Source of the DNA: Glycomyces albidus | Lineage (GTDB): Bacteria; Actinomycetota; Actinomycetes; Mycobacteriales; Micromonosporaceae | NCBI RefSeq assembly: GCF_009451885.1 | Contig: NZ_WIAO01000004.1 | Coordinates: 186,001-250,000 of the forward strand | Length of the DNA: 64,000 bases | Reading direction: 5' to 3' | Shown: positions 43,925 to 52,930 of the stretch, piece after piece | How positions within the stretch are numbered: position 1 is the first letter of the stretch | Layout of the letters: each line of letters starts with the position of its first letter | Program-made: the position numbers and the translations under genes | The notes under the pieces: generated by a model | What the model was told of the DNA's origin: nothing | The model's input: the letters and a program-made list of their open reading frames with translations, nothing else | Database searches by the model: none

Positions 43925-45220
43925 ATGAATTCCGGCACCCAGCCGCCCCAGGCAGATCCGGGCGACCAGTGGCGGCTCCGGCAACCCTGGCAGCCGTCCG
44001 AGGCGCGGCCGCAGTCGGCGCCCGCCGAGCCGGCCGCGCAGTCGGCGTGGTGGAACCCGGCCGCGCCCGGCGACCCGTGGCGCGACCCGGCCAGCCACGC
44101 CGTCATCGAGACCCGCCCGGCCCCGGCCGCGACGCCGGTCGAGCCGCTGCCCGAGCGGCCGCGCGGCGCCGCGCGCGCCGGCCTCGGGCTCGTCATCGCC
44201 GTCTCGGCGATCACCGCGCTCATCGCCGGGACGCTCGGGGCGGCCATCGGCATCTGGGCCGTCCGCGGCGACGGCGGCGGCACCATCACCGGCGCCGACC
44301 CCGAGACCGCCCGCGACCTCTCGTCCGTCGCCGGCGTCGTCGAGCAGATCATGCCCTCGGTCGTCACGGTCCTCACGCCCGACGGCGGCAACGGCTCGGG
44401 CTTCATCGTCTCCGACGACGGCTACCTGCTGACCAACCACCACGTGGTCGCCGGCGGCGGGTCCGTACCCGCCGAGAGCCTCCAGGTCCTGTTCAGCGAC
44501 GGCTCGGTGACGACGGCCGCGGTCATCGGCTCCGACCCGGACTCCGACGTGGCCGTCCTCCAGATCGAGGGCGGCGACCACCCGGCGATGGTCCTGGCCG
44601 ATTCCGACCAGGTCGCCGTCGGCGACCCGGTGCTCGCGGTGGGCGCGCCGCTCGGGCTGTCCTCCACGGTCACCGAGGGCATCGTGTCGGCGATCGACCG
44701 GCCCGTGCTGACCGAGAACAACAACGGCGAGGTCGAGTCCGTCATGGCCGCGATCCAGACCGACGCCGCCATCAACCCCGGCAACTCCGGCGGGCCGCTC
44801 ACCGACATCGCCGGGCAGGTCATCGGCATCAACACCGCGATCGCGTCGACCGCCGCCGAAGGCGAGGCCGGGAACATCGGGATCGGGTTCGCGATCCCGA
44901 TCAACCAGGCGAAGCGCATCGCCGACGAGATCATCGCGACCGGCAGCGCCACGCACGCCGTCCTCGGCGCCGAACTCGGGGAATCCGAACTGGGCATCGG
45001 CGTGACCCTGAGCAAGATCGTGGCCGGCTCGCCCGCCGACGACGCCGGGATGGAGGACGGCGACGTCGTGACCAGCTTCGACGGCACCACGGTCACCGAG
45101 AACACGCAGCTCATCGCCCTCATCCGCAAGCTCGCGCCGGGCACGACGGTCACGGTGGTGTACGAGCGCGATGGCGAGGAGCACAGCGCGCAGGTCACTC
45201 TAGAAGCGGCCGGGGACTGA
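43925..45220 (+). CDS. HtrA/DegP-like trypsin-type serine protease with PDZ domain
   Basis: A 431-residue envelope-quality-control protease. Residues 1-83 are a cytosolic Pro-rich tail; ~84-112 a membrane helix; then the protease domain with catalytic His173 (TNHHVV), Asp208 (DSDVAVL) and Ser288 (GNSGGP); ~330-431 a PDZ domain (AGSPADDAGMEDGDVVTSF). So the catalytic part is extracytoplasmic. Next to tatB as in mycobacterial htrA/tatB, though no adjacent sigma or anti-sigma gene is seen. All catalytic residues are intact. Confidence 0.95.
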   Translation: MNSGTQPPQADPGDQWRLRQPWQPSEARPQSAPAEPAAQSAWWNPAAPGDPWRDPASHAVIETRPAPAATPVEPLPERPRGAARAGLGLVIAVSAITALIAGTLGAAIGIWAVRGDGGGTITGADPETARDLSSVAGVVEQIMPSVVTVLTPDGGNGSGFIVSDDGYLLTNHHVVAGGGSVPAESLQVLFSDGSVTTAAVIGSDPDSDVAVLQIEGGDHPAMVLADSDQVAVGDPVLAVGAPLGLSSTVTEGIVSAIDRPVLTENNNGEVESVMAAIQTDAAINPGNSGGPLTDIAGQVIGINTAIASTAAEGEAGNIGIGFAIPINQAKRIADEIIATGSATHAVLGAELGESELGIGVTLSKIVAGSPADDAGMEDGDVVTSFDGTTVTENTQLIALIRKLAPGTTVTVVYERDGEEHSAQVTLEAAGD

Positions 45221-45287
45221 CGTGGGGGTACGCTAGGCGGAGGTTTTTCAGGTATCAGCAGTCACGGTCGGTCATCGGAGGGTCAGC

Positions 45288-45782
45288 GTGTTCGGAGGCT
45301 TGGGCGGAACCGAGTTCCTCGTGATCATCCTCATCGCGATCTTCCTTTGGGGCCCCGACAAGCTGCCGAAAGCCCTCGCAAACCTGCGACGGTTCATCTC
45401 CAAGGCCCGGAACATGGCGTCGAACGCCGCGGCCGACCTGAGCCGCGAGATCGGCACCGACATCCGCCCCGAGGACCTCAACCCGAAGACGTTCGTCCGC
45501 AAGCACATCCTGAGCGAAGAGGACCAGGAGATGCTCACGAACCCCCTGAAGTCGACGATGCGCGACCTCCAGGACGGCGTCAAGCCGCTCCAGGAGGGCC
45601 TGACCGACACCACCCGCGAGATCGAGGGCACCCGCCGCAGCGTCAACCGCGGCGCGCTCACCCGCGGGACGAACGGCTCGGCGAACGGGTCCGGGAACGG
45701 CTCGGGCACGGGCGCCTCCGACGAGGCCGCACCCGCCGAGCGCACCCGCGGCCGCGCGGCCAGCTTCGACGACGTCACCTGA
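45288..45782 (+). CDS. tatB: Twin-arginine translocase subunit TatB
   Basis: A 164-residue membrane protein recognising Tat signal peptides with TatC. One short N-terminal membrane helix (FLVIILIAIFLWGPDKLP) and an amphipathic helix (ALANLRRFISKARNMAS) are the family plan. A Gly/Ser/Asn-rich disordered C-terminus follows. GTG follows CGGAGG. TatB is favoured over TatA by the length and by the GPDKLPK turn. Confidence 0.93.
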   Translation: MFGGLGGTEFLVIILIAIFLWGPDKLPKALANLRRFISKARNMASNAAADLSREIGTDIRPEDLNPKTFVRKHILSEEDQEMLTNPLKSTMRDLQDGVKPLQEGLTDTTREIEGTRRSVNRGALTRGTNGSANGSGNGSGTGASDEAAPAERTRGRAASFDDVT

Positions 45783-45822
45783 TCCGGGTTTGACCGTCGC
45801 ATCCCGCTGGAATACTCGCGGG

Positions 45823-46179
45823 ATGATCGGAAAATGGCACGGACTCATCATCGACTGCCCCGACCCGTCGTCGCTCGCCTCGTTCTATGAGGAGCTGCTC
45901 GGCATGGTCAGGGTCCAGGACGACGGCGACTGGGTCGTCATCGGCGACGCACCGGACCGGCCCGGAGTGGCCTTCCAGCGGGTCGAGGGCTTCAGGGCCC
46001 CGACCTGGCCCACTCAGGACGCCCCGCAGCAGATGCACTTCGACGTGAAGGTCGACGACCTCGACGCGGGCGAGGAGGCGGTCCTGAAGATCGGCGCCCG
46101 GCGCCTCGACGGCGGCGGGGAGAGCTTCCGGGTCTTCGCGGACCCGATCGGGCACCCGTTCTGCCTCGTCATCACCTAG
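45823..46179 (+). CDS. VOC/glyoxalase-like protein, 118 aa
   Basis: A small single-module vicinal-oxygen-chelate protein. The beta-alpha-beta pattern starts GLIIDCPDPSSLASFYEELLG and ends ADPIGHPFCLVIT, with His in MHFDVKVDD. ATG 45823 is chosen since a promoter-like AATACT ends 6 nt upstream. Such single-domain VOC proteins dimerise to bind metal; substrate unknown. A longer reading from 45790 would add 11 unlikely residues. Confidence 0.88.
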   Translation: MIGKWHGLIIDCPDPSSLASFYEELLGMVRVQDDGDWVVIGDAPDRPGVAFQRVEGFRAPTWPTQDAPQQMHFDVKVDDLDAGEEAVLKIGARRLDGGGESFRVFADPIGHPFCLVIT

Positions 46180-46271
46180 CGTTCAGGCCCTGCTGCACGG
46201 CCGTCCCCGCGAACTGGTGAGCCGGCCGGGCCGTGCGGCGCGCCGCCGTCCGGCGGCCGTGGAACGCGAAA

Positions 46272-46296
46272 GCGGCCCGGACACCGCCCGGGCCGC
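46272..46296 (-). terminator. Convergent terminator VOC/DUF4190-like
   Basis: A perfect 9-bp stem (46272-46280 with 46288-46296) with a 7-nt loop is followed on the minus strand by TTTCGC; 18 nt after the minus-strand stop. Confidence 0.65.
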
Positions 46297-46313
46297 CCTT
46301 CACGTGTGCGTTC

Positions 46314-46835
46314 TCAGATCGTCGCCGTCCCGGCGGTGCCGAGCATGGCCATGCCCGCCGCGAGGGCGATGATGGCGAAGACGCCCACCGCGCAGACGAT
46401 GATGCCGAGCACCAGGCCGGTGATCGCCATGCCCTTGCCGCCCGCGAGGCCCTGGTTGGCCTTCTTCATGGCGATGCCGCCGAGGATCGCGGCGATGATG
46501 CCGCAGACGAGGGCGATGAACCCTCCGGCGTAGGGGATGCAGAGGAAGACGGCCGCGACGATGCCGAGCACCATCGAGGCGACGGCCTGGCCCTTGGGAA
46601 GCTGCGGGCCGTACGGGCCGGGCGCGCCGTAAGGGGGCGGGTATCCGGGGGCCGCGGGCGGCAGCTGCGGGGCGGGTCCGTAACCGGGCTGCTGCTGGGG
46701 CTGGCTGTAGCCGGGCTGCTGCGGCTGCGGGCTGTAGCCGGGCTGCTGGGGCGGCTGGGAACCGGGCTGGCTGCCGTACGGGTCGTACTGGAAGCCGCCC
46801 TGACCGGACTGGTCCGGAGTCGGAGGATAGGTCAT
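46314..46835 (-). CDS. Pro/Gln-rich membrane protein (DUF4190-like)
   Basis: A 173-residue protein. The N-terminal ~75 residues are low-complexity QQPGYSPQP-type repeats. Two membrane hairpin segments follow: VASMVLGIVAAVFLCIPYAGGFIALVCGIIAAILG, split by a short loop, and GLVLGIIVCAVGVFAIIALAA. This is the DUF4190-like plan with GxxxMGxGLGIAG-type features. Likely a small-molecule or peptidoglycan-associated membrane protein of unknown role; monocistronic. Confidence 0.82.
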   Translation of the reverse strand: MTYPPTPDQSGQGGFQYDPYGSQPGSQPPQQPGYSPQPQQPGYSQPQQQPGYGPAPQLPPAAPGYPPPYGAPGPYGPQLPKGQAVASMVLGIVAAVFLCIPYAGGFIALVCGIIAAILGGIAMKKANQGLAGGKGMAITGLVLGIIVCAVGVFAIIALAAGMAMLGTAGTATI

Positions 46836-46962
46836 CGCTGCACTCTCTGCTCGGGCGGAAACGGCGCGGGGAGGTTCACGATAGCCGACCCCCGCAACGG
46901 CAGTGTGACGAGGCCGATTCGCGAAACAGGGCGAATCGGCCACGGGCCGTTCCGAATCGGGT

Positions 46963-48054
46963 CTAATCGCGCAGCAGGCGTCCGCGGAGGACGATCAGCG
47001 CCGGTTCGCGGACCGCCGCCACGTCCACTCGCGGGTCGCGGTCGTAGACGACGATGTCGCCCAGATCGGGGGCCAGGCCCAGCCATTCGCGGGCCTCCCA
47101 GGACGCGGCGGCGACCAGCTCCGGAGCCGGGATGCCGGCGGCCTCGTGGAGCAGGCGCATCTCCTCGGCCGCCAGGCCGTGGTCGATCCCGCCGCCCGCG
47201 TCGGTGCCGAGCCGGACCTTGACGCCGGCCTCCCAGGCGGCCCGCACGACCTCGGGGAAGCCGCGCTTGAGGCGGCGCATGTGGTCGGCGTAGCGCGGGA
47301 ACTTGGCGTCGGCGTCCCGCGCGATGTCGTCGAACGTCTCGATGTTGATCATCGTGGGCACCAGGGAGATCCCCTTGGCGGCCATGCGGTCCAGGAGGTC
47401 CTTCGAGAGGCCCGTGCCGTGCTCGACGGAGTCGGCGCCGGCCTCGACGACGCACGCGACGGCCTCCTCGGAGAAGGTGTGCACGGCGACGCGGGCGCCC
47501 TCGGCCTGGGCGGCGTGGATCGCGGCGGTGAGGACCTCCGGCTCGAACGACGGGGCGAGGTCGCCCTTGCCGCGGTCGATCCAGTCCCCCACGAGCTTCA
47601 CCCAGCCGTCCCCGAGCTTCGCCTGGCGCGCCAGCGCGCCGACGACCTCGTCGGGTTCGCATTCGAGGCCGATGCCGCGCAGATAGCGCCTGGAGGCGGC
47701 GACGTGGTGGCCGGCCCGGACGAGCCGCGGAATGCCGTCTTCGCCGACGAGTTCGGGGTACGGGTACGGCGATCCGGCGTCGCGGATCGCGAGGACCCCG
47801 GCGTCGCGGTCGGTGCGCGCGAGCGACCGGGCCTCGTCGAGGCTCTCGATGGGCGCGGCGCCGCGGCGGATGCCGATGTGGCAGTGGGCGTCCACGAGGC
47901 CGGGGAGCGCGTACCCGGAGGTGGCGACGGTCTCGGCGCCCGGCACCGGGTCGAACGTGATCCTGTCGCCGTCCACATAGATGTCGCAGACCGTGTCGTA
48001 CGGCAGCCAGACGACGCGGAGATGGAGCGGCGCGAGCGGTTCGAGTGCAGTCAT
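46963..48054 (-). CDS. Amidohydrolase-superfamily protein
   Basis: A 363-residue metal-dependent hydrolase. HxH motif in DAHCHIG, Lys in WVKLVGDW, His in RVAVHTF, His in DSVEHGTG, and Asp in RLGTDAGGG are the subtype metal-ligand set. This resembles imidazolonepropionase/dipeptidase-like amidohydrolases common in actinomycetes. ATG is preceded by a weak site; the start is not strongly fixed. It is separate from ffh by a terminator. Substrate unknown. Confidence 0.88.
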   Translation of the reverse strand: MTALEPLAPLHLRVVWLPYDTVCDIYVDGDRITFDPVPGAETVATSGYALPGLVDAHCHIGIRRGAAPIESLDEARSLARTDRDAGVLAIRDAGSPYPYPELVGEDGIPRLVRAGHHVAASRRYLRGIGLECEPDEVVGALARQAKLGDGWVKLVGDWIDRGKGDLAPSFEPEVLTAAIHAAQAEGARVAVHTFSEEAVACVVEAGADSVEHGTGLSKDLLDRMAAKGISLVPTMINIETFDDIARDADAKFPRYADHMRRLKRGFPEVVRAAWEAGVKVRLGTDAGGGIDHGLAAEEMRLLHEAAGIPAPELVAAASWEAREWLGLAPDLGDIVVYDRDPRVDVAAVREPALIVLRGRLLRD

Positions 48055-48244
48055 CGCCTCGCAGTATCACCCGGACGGGTCGGGATGTCCAGCGCCGCGC
48101 CCGGATCAGCGGCGGGCGGCGGGCGGATCCTCCCACCCTGGGTGGGTGATGCTCCCGGCCAGATTCGCTCCGGGCCCCGACATGATCACGCTTGCGCGGC
48201 GCCCGTGGTGGCGAAGGACACGCGAAGTCCGCGCGCGCACGAAC

Positions 48245-48272
48245 GTGCCCCGGCCGTGTGCGGCCGGGGCAC
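48245..48272 (-). terminator. Terminator after ffh
   Basis: A perfect 12-bp stem (48245-48256 with 48261-48272) with a TGTG loop lies 86 nt after the ffh stop and before the amidohydrolase gene. No T-run. Confidence 0.6.
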
Positions 48273-48357
48273 GGTCTGGGCCGGTGCGGAGGCGGTGCCG
48301 GGCCGGTGCGGGCGCGTACCGCGCCCGGCGGTTCCGGGGACGCCCGCCGGTCCCGGG

Positions 48358-49908
48358 CTACTTGTCCTTGCCCTGGTCCTTGAAACCCTGCTGCTTCAGG
48401 AACTGCTCGAGGTCGATGTCGGGCAGGTCGGCCGGGTTGAAATCGGTCAGGTCCGGCATCTGGCCGGGGAGGCCCTGCGGGAGCTGCGGGGCGCGCTGCT
48501 GCTGGGAGGCCGGTCCGCCGCGGCGGACCGTCTTCTTCTTGGCGCCCTTCTTGCCCTTGCGCTTGGTGTAGGGCGACTTCGTGGCCTTGCCCGTGGGGAT
48601 GCCCATGGCGCCGCTCATCTGGCGCATCATCTTCTGGGCCTCCTTGAACCGGGCGAGGAGCTGGTTCACCTCGGAGACGGTGACGCCGGAGCCGTTGGCG
48701 ATGCGCAGGCGGCGGGAGCCGTTGATGAGCGAGGAGTCGCGGCGCTCGGCGGGGGTCATGGAGCGGATGATCGCGGTGGTCCGGTCGATCTGCTTGTCGT
48801 CGATCGAGTCGATCTGCTGCTTCATCTGGCCCATGCCGGGCATCATCTTGAGCAGGTTGCCGATGGGGCCCATCTTGCGGATGGCCTGCATCTGGTCGAG
48901 GAAGTCCTCGAGGGTGAAGTCCTCGCCCTTGAGGAGCTTGTCGGTGTACTCCTCTTTCTGCTTGTCCTCGAAGACGGCCTCGGCCTGCTCGATGAGGGTG
49001 AGCATGTCGCCCATGCCGAGGATGCGCGAGGACATCCGGTCGGGGTGGAAGACGTCGAAGTCCTCGAGCTTCTCGCCGGTGGACGCGAAGAGGATCGGGC
49101 GGCCGGTGACATGGCGGACCGACAGGGCCGCGCCGCCGCGGGCGTCGCCGTCGAGCTTGGAGAGGACGACGCCGGTGATGCCGACGCCGTCGCGGAACGC
49201 CTCGGCGGTGTTCACGGCGTCCTGGCCGATCATGGCGTCGATGACGAAGAGGACCTCGTCGGGGTTGACGGCGGCCCGGATGTCGCGGGCCTGCTGCATC
49301 ATCTCCTCGTCGATGCCGAGGCGGCCGGCGGTGTCGACGATGACGACGTCGTGGCCGCGCTGCCTGGCTTCGGCGATGGAGTCGGTGGCGACCTTCACGG
49401 GGTCGCCGACGCCCGAGCCGGGCTCGGGGGCGTAGGCGGCGACGCCGGCGCGCTCGGCGAGGACCTGGAGCTGGCCGACGGCGTTCGGCCGCTGGAGGTC
49501 GGCGGCGACCAGGAGCGGGGAGTGGCCGTCGCCCTTGAGCCACTTGGCGAGCTTCCCGGCGAGGGTGGTCTTGCCGGCGCCCTGGAGGCCGGCGAGCATG
49601 ATCACCGTCGGGGGCTGCTTGGCGTAGTTGATGCGCCGGGTCTCGCCGCCGAGGATCGCGATGAGCTCCTCGTTGACGACCTTGACGATCTGCTGGGCGG
49701 GGTTGAGGGCCTTGGAGACCTCGGCGCCCTTGCAGCGCTCCTTGATCTGGGCGATGAAGGTCTTGACCACCGGGAGGGCCACGTCGGCCTCGAGGAGGGC
49801 GAGGCGGATCTCGCGGGCGGTGGCGTCGATGTCGGCATCGGTCAGGCGGCCCTTGCCGCGGATCGACTCGAAGATTCCCGACAGTCGATCTGACAATGCG
49901 TCGAACAC
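48358..49908 (-). CDS. ffh: Signal recognition particle protein Ffh
   Basis: The GTPase that delivers nascent membrane proteins to FtsY. A 516-residue NG-M protein. N domain, then G domain with P-loop LQGAGKTT, DTAGR (G3), and the closing TGEKLEDFDVF; M domain rich in Met (GNLLKMMPGMGQMKQQ and EAQKMMRQMSGAMG) with the RNA-binding SRRLRIANGSG motif. C-terminal basic and Pro/Gln-rich tail. GTG start follows GAGAGG. Confidence 0.97.
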   Translation of the reverse strand: MFDALSDRLSGIFESIRGKGRLTDADIDATAREIRLALLEADVALPVVKTFIAQIKERCKGAEVSKALNPAQQIVKVVNEELIAILGGETRRINYAKQPPTVIMLAGLQGAGKTTLAGKLAKWLKGDGHSPLLVAADLQRPNAVGQLQVLAERAGVAAYAPEPGSGVGDPVKVATDSIAEARQRGHDVVIVDTAGRLGIDEEMMQQARDIRAAVNPDEVLFVIDAMIGQDAVNTAEAFRDGVGITGVVLSKLDGDARGGAALSVRHVTGRPILFASTGEKLEDFDVFHPDRMSSRILGMGDMLTLIEQAEAVFEDKQKEEYTDKLLKGEDFTLEDFLDQMQAIRKMGPIGNLLKMMPGMGQMKQQIDSIDDKQIDRTTAIIRSMTPAERRDSSLINGSRRLRIANGSGVTVSEVNQLLARFKEAQKMMRQMSGAMGIPTGKATKSPYTKRKGKKGAKKKTVRRGGPASQQQRAPQLPQGLPGQMPDLTDFNPADLPDIDLEQFLKQQGFKDQGKDK

Positions 49909-49977
49909 GGGCGGACCTCTCGGTGGGTTGGCTGGACACTACGAGCTTAACGGGGCGCGCGCCGGAGCGTGAAAACA

Positions 49978-50005
49978 GGACGGCCGCCCCGTGGGGCGGC
50001 CGTCC
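49978..50005 (-). terminator. Intrinsic terminator of amtB
   Basis: A perfect 13-bp stem (49978-49990 with 49993-50005) is followed on the minus strand by TGTTTTC, 24 nt after the stop. Confidence 0.82.
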
Positions 50006-50029
50006 CTGGCGGTGACGTGAAGTCGCTGC

Positions 50030-51367
50030 TTACGCGTTGACCTTGTCGGTCGCGGCGGCGTTGGTCTCCGGCACACCCGAGCCGGTGTTGCCGTTGACGG
50101 GCAGGTCGTAGCCGGCCTCGCCGTGCTGGCCGGCGTCGATGCCCGCCAGCTCCTCTTCTTCGCTGACCCTGACGCCGATGGTGAACTTCAGGACGAAGGC
50201 GATGATGAGGGAGACCACGAAGGAGAACGCGACCACGGAGAGGACCGCGGCGGCCTGCTTGCCGACGAAGGCGGCGTCGCCGCCGTAGAAGAGGCCGTCC
50301 ACGCCGTCGTCGTAGACCCCGGCGATGACGGTGGCCTCGGAGATCGCGAACAGGCCCACGGAGATCGAGCCCCAGATGCCGGCGACCATGTGCAGGCCGA
50401 CCACGTCGAGCGCGTCGTCGTAGCCGAGCTTGTGCTTGAGGCCGATGGCGAAGGGGCAGATCACGCCGGCGATGGCGCCGATGGCGATCGCGCCGAGCGG
50501 GGCGACGTACCCGGCGGCCGGGGTGATGGCGACCAGGCCGGCGATGACGCCGGAGCAGGCGCCGAGCACCGAGGGCTTGATGCCGCGGATGCGGTCGATG
50601 ATGAGCCAGGCGAGGATCGCGGCGGCGGTGGCGACCTGCGTGTTGAGCAGGGCCAGGCCGGCGGTGCCGTTCGAGGCGAACGCCGAGCCGGCGTTGAAGC
50701 CGAACCAGCCGAACCACAGCAGGCCGGTGCCGATGACGACGAGCGGCAGGTTGTGCGGCGCGAAGTTGCCGTCCTTCCAGCCGATGCGGCGGCCGACGAC
50801 CAGGGCCAGGGCGAGGCCCGCGGCACCGGCGTTGGCGTGGACCGCGGAACCGCCGGCGAAGTCGAGCACGCCCCAGTCCTCGATCCAGCCGCCGCCCCAG
50901 ACCCAGAAGGCGACCGGGGCGTAGACCACGACGACCCAGAGGGTGGCGAACACGACCCAGGAGAAGAACTTCATGCGGTCGGCCACGGCGCCGGCGATGA
51001 GGGCGACCGTGATGATCGCGAACATCATGCCGAAGGCGGAGAGCGCGGCATTGGAGACGCCGCCGGTGACGCCGGCGAGGTCCTTGACGTAGTCGAGGCC
51101 GAACGAGCTGCTGAAGTCGCCGAAGAACAGGTTGTTGTCGGCGCTGAGGTTCTCGGGGTCGGTGCTGCCGATCGCGAGGGACTCGCCGACGAGGACCCAG
51201 GCGACGGAGACCACGCCGATGGCCACGAGGCACTTCATCATCATGTTGAGGACGCTCGAGGCACGGGTCAGGCCGCCGTAGAACAGGGCGAGGCCGGGCG
51301 TCATGAGCAGAACAAGGGCGGCGGAGGTCAAGATCCAGGCATTGCTGCCGGTGTCGAGCTCGGGCAT
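50030..51367 (-). CDS. amtB: Ammonium transporter (Amt/MEP/Rh)
   Basis: A 445-residue polytopic channel. Eleven membrane segments. The pore-defining sequences are kept: ALFYGGLTRASSVLN, DFAGGSAVHANAGAAGLALAL (a pore His), GFNAGSAF, and GLHMVAGIWGSIS (second pore His). The C-terminal cytosolic tail is long. ATG at 51367 follows GAGGAGG; a longer start at 51460 begins in a hairpin of the leader and is rejected. No glnK/glnD is adjacent, unusual among actinomycetes where amtB-glnK-glnD are usually together. Confidence 0.95.
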   Translation of the reverse strand: MPELDTGSNAWILTSAALVLLMTPGLALFYGGLTRASSVLNMMMKCLVAIGVVSVAWVLVGESLAIGSTDPENLSADNNLFFGDFSSSFGLDYVKDLAGVTGGVSNAALSAFGMMFAIITVALIAGAVADRMKFFSWVVFATLWVVVVYAPVAFWVWGGGWIEDWGVLDFAGGSAVHANAGAAGLALALVVGRRIGWKDGNFAPHNLPLVVIGTGLLWFGWFGFNAGSAFASNGTAGLALLNTQVATAAAILAWLIIDRIRGIKPSVLGACSGVIAGLVAITPAAGYVAPLGAIAIGAIAGVICPFAIGLKHKLGYDDALDVVGLHMVAGIWGSISVGLFAISEATVIAGVYDDGVDGLFYGGDAAFVGKQAAAVLSVVAFSFVVSLIIAFVLKFTIGVRVSEEEELAGIDAGQHGEAGYDLPVNGNTGSGVPETNAAATDKVNA

Positions 51368-51387
51368 GGCCGCCTCCTCTCTCCAGG

Positions 51388-51500
51388 GATAGGTAGAAAC
51401 TTCGGGCTTTAGCAGGTATCCGGCGTCGAGGGGAGCGACGGTGCTCGGGAGAGTGGTCACGCGCCGGCCGCGAGGCCGGCGCGTGAATCTCCTACCTACC
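51388..51500 (-). promoter_or_regulatory. Structured 5' leader of amtB
   Basis: On the minus strand TAGGTAG (51498-51492) can pair with CTACCTA (51396-51390) to close a structure around a 13-bp hairpin (51457-51469 with 51474-51486). It ends about 10 nt before the Shine-Dalgarno. It could be a cis-acting RNA or the footprint of an attenuator. No known riboswitch class is recognised. Confidence 0.45.
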
Positions 51501-51739
51501 GGAGTGAGCCCAGCTTCACTGCGACGTGTTACGCGACCCGGGCCTGCGTGTTAAGAAGTTGTCGCCAAAGATTTCGAGTGTGTGAACTCACTCTCACAGC
51601 GGGGGTTTTCCGCGAGGTGTGAGGCGCACGTGGGGCCGATGCGGCTTTTGGTGGTATTGATGGGTTCGAATGACCCGTGACTTCGGCATGACCACTCCGT
51701 TACAGAACTGTGCTCTAATGTCTGTGGACCATCAATGAG

Positions 51740-51751
51740 GTGAACGTTCAC
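51740..51751. promoter_or_regulatory. LacI-type operator
   Basis: GTGAACGTTCAC is a perfect 12-bp palindrome with the central CG typical of LacI-family operators, 91 nt before the LacI-family gene; probable autoregulation of the operon. Confidence 0.7.
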
Positions 51752-51842
51752 ACGAGGCGGCGTATCGTTTTACTGGACCGGGGCGCTCTGCGCGCGCCCG
51801 GAATGGCGTGCGTGCGGATGAACATGGAAAGCGACGGCAGCG

Positions 51843-52886
51843 ATGGCGCAAGCGAAGAAGGCAGCCAGTATCTGGGACGTGGCGAGACTGGCCGGCGTCT
51901 CGCACCAGACCGTCTCCCGGGTCGTCAACGGCTCCCCGCGCGTGGCCGCCGCCACCCGCGACAAGGTCCTCGAGGCCATCACCGAACTCGGCTACCGGCC
52001 CAACCGGCTCGCCCGCAGCCTCGCCGGCGGCGCCGTCGAGTCGGTCACGGTCCTCACCGCCGACATCTCCCTGTACGGCCCCGAGGCCGCCCTGCGCGGC
52101 ATCGAGAAGGCCGCGCGGGCGCTCGACTGGAGCGTCCAGATCTCGGTGCTCGACCCCGCCGACACCCACTCGGACGCCGACATCATCGCGCGCCTCCCCC
52201 GCGCCGGCGAGCCGACCATCATCATGGCCCACGACGAACCGGGCATGCGCGCCAAGCAGGTCCTGCTCGACACCCAGCCGCAGGCGATGGTCGCGATCGG
52301 CCCCTACACCGCCGAGGAGCTCGCGGCCTCGCCGTGGCTGGTCGGCATGGACGACGGCAAGGCCGCCGCCGAGGCCACCAGGTACCTCCTCGACCTCGGC
52401 CACACCACCGTCCACCACCTGGCGATCCCGACCTCGACCGGCACGTTCGGCGGCGGCAGGGCCCACCGCGCCGAGGGCTGGGCCCGCGTGCTGCGCGAGG
52501 CCGGCCGGCCCGTCCCCGAGCCGGTCCCCTCCGGCTGGACCATCGCCGAGGCGTTCAAGGCCGTGCAACCGCTCGTGGCCGACCCCGAGGTCACCGCGAT
52601 CCTCTGCGGCAACGACCACCTCGCGCTCGCCACGATGCGCGCCGCGCACCTGGCGGGCCGCTCGGTCCCCGGCGACCTGTCGATCGTCGGCTTCGACAAC
52701 ACCCCGTTCTCGGCGTACACGACCCCCGCGCTGACCACGGTGAACCAGGACTTCGAGAGTGTCGGGCGCGGTGCGTTCGAGCTGCTGCGCCACCGCGTGG
52801 ACAGCTCGATCCCGCGGCCCGTCCCGGGCTGGCCCGAGCCCGAGCTGATCGTCCGCGAGACCTCGGGGCCGCCGGCCGAGCACTGA
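51843..52886 (+). CDS. LacI-family transcriptional regulator
   Basis: A 347-residue sugar-responsive repressor. The N-terminal HTH reads SIWDVARLAGVSHQTVSRVVNG, and the hinge helix is YRPNRLARSLAGG. The rest is a periplasmic-binding-like effector domain ending in ILCGNDHLALATMRA and SIVGFDNTPFSAYTTPALTTVNQ, the family's GFD signature. The ATG follows a weak site. It precedes the glycoside hydrolase gene by 44 nt, and a perfect palindrome lies upstream. Ligand is presumably a sugar released by that enzyme. Confidence 0.93.
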   Translation: MAQAKKAASIWDVARLAGVSHQTVSRVVNGSPRVAAATRDKVLEAITELGYRPNRLARSLAGGAVESVTVLTADISLYGPEAALRGIEKAARALDWSVQISVLDPADTHSDADIIARLPRAGEPTIIMAHDEPGMRAKQVLLDTQPQAMVAIGPYTAEELAASPWLVGMDDGKAAAEATRYLLDLGHTTVHHLAIPTSTGTFGGGRAHRAEGWARVLREAGRPVPEPVPSGWTIAEAFKAVQPLVADPEVTAILCGNDHLALATMRAAHLAGRSVPGDLSIVGFDNTPFSAYTTPALTTVNQDFESVGRGAFELLRHRVDSSIPRPVPGWPEPELIVRETSGPPAEH

Positions 52887-52930
52887 CCCGGCCGGGAAGG
52901 CGCCCCCGAAGAACCCCGAAAGGCCCAGCC

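Noticed and set aside
46832-49939. A 1035-aa minus-strand frame across ffh and the amidohydrolase
   Set aside because: The frame has no recognisable motif and overlaps intact ffh and amidohydrolase genes in a different frame; composition is Arg/Pro-rich.
51651-51690. GGGTTCGAATGACCC, which resembles a tRNA T-arm
   Set aside because: No acceptor stem, D-arm or anticodon arm is present around it. It does not fold as a tRNA.
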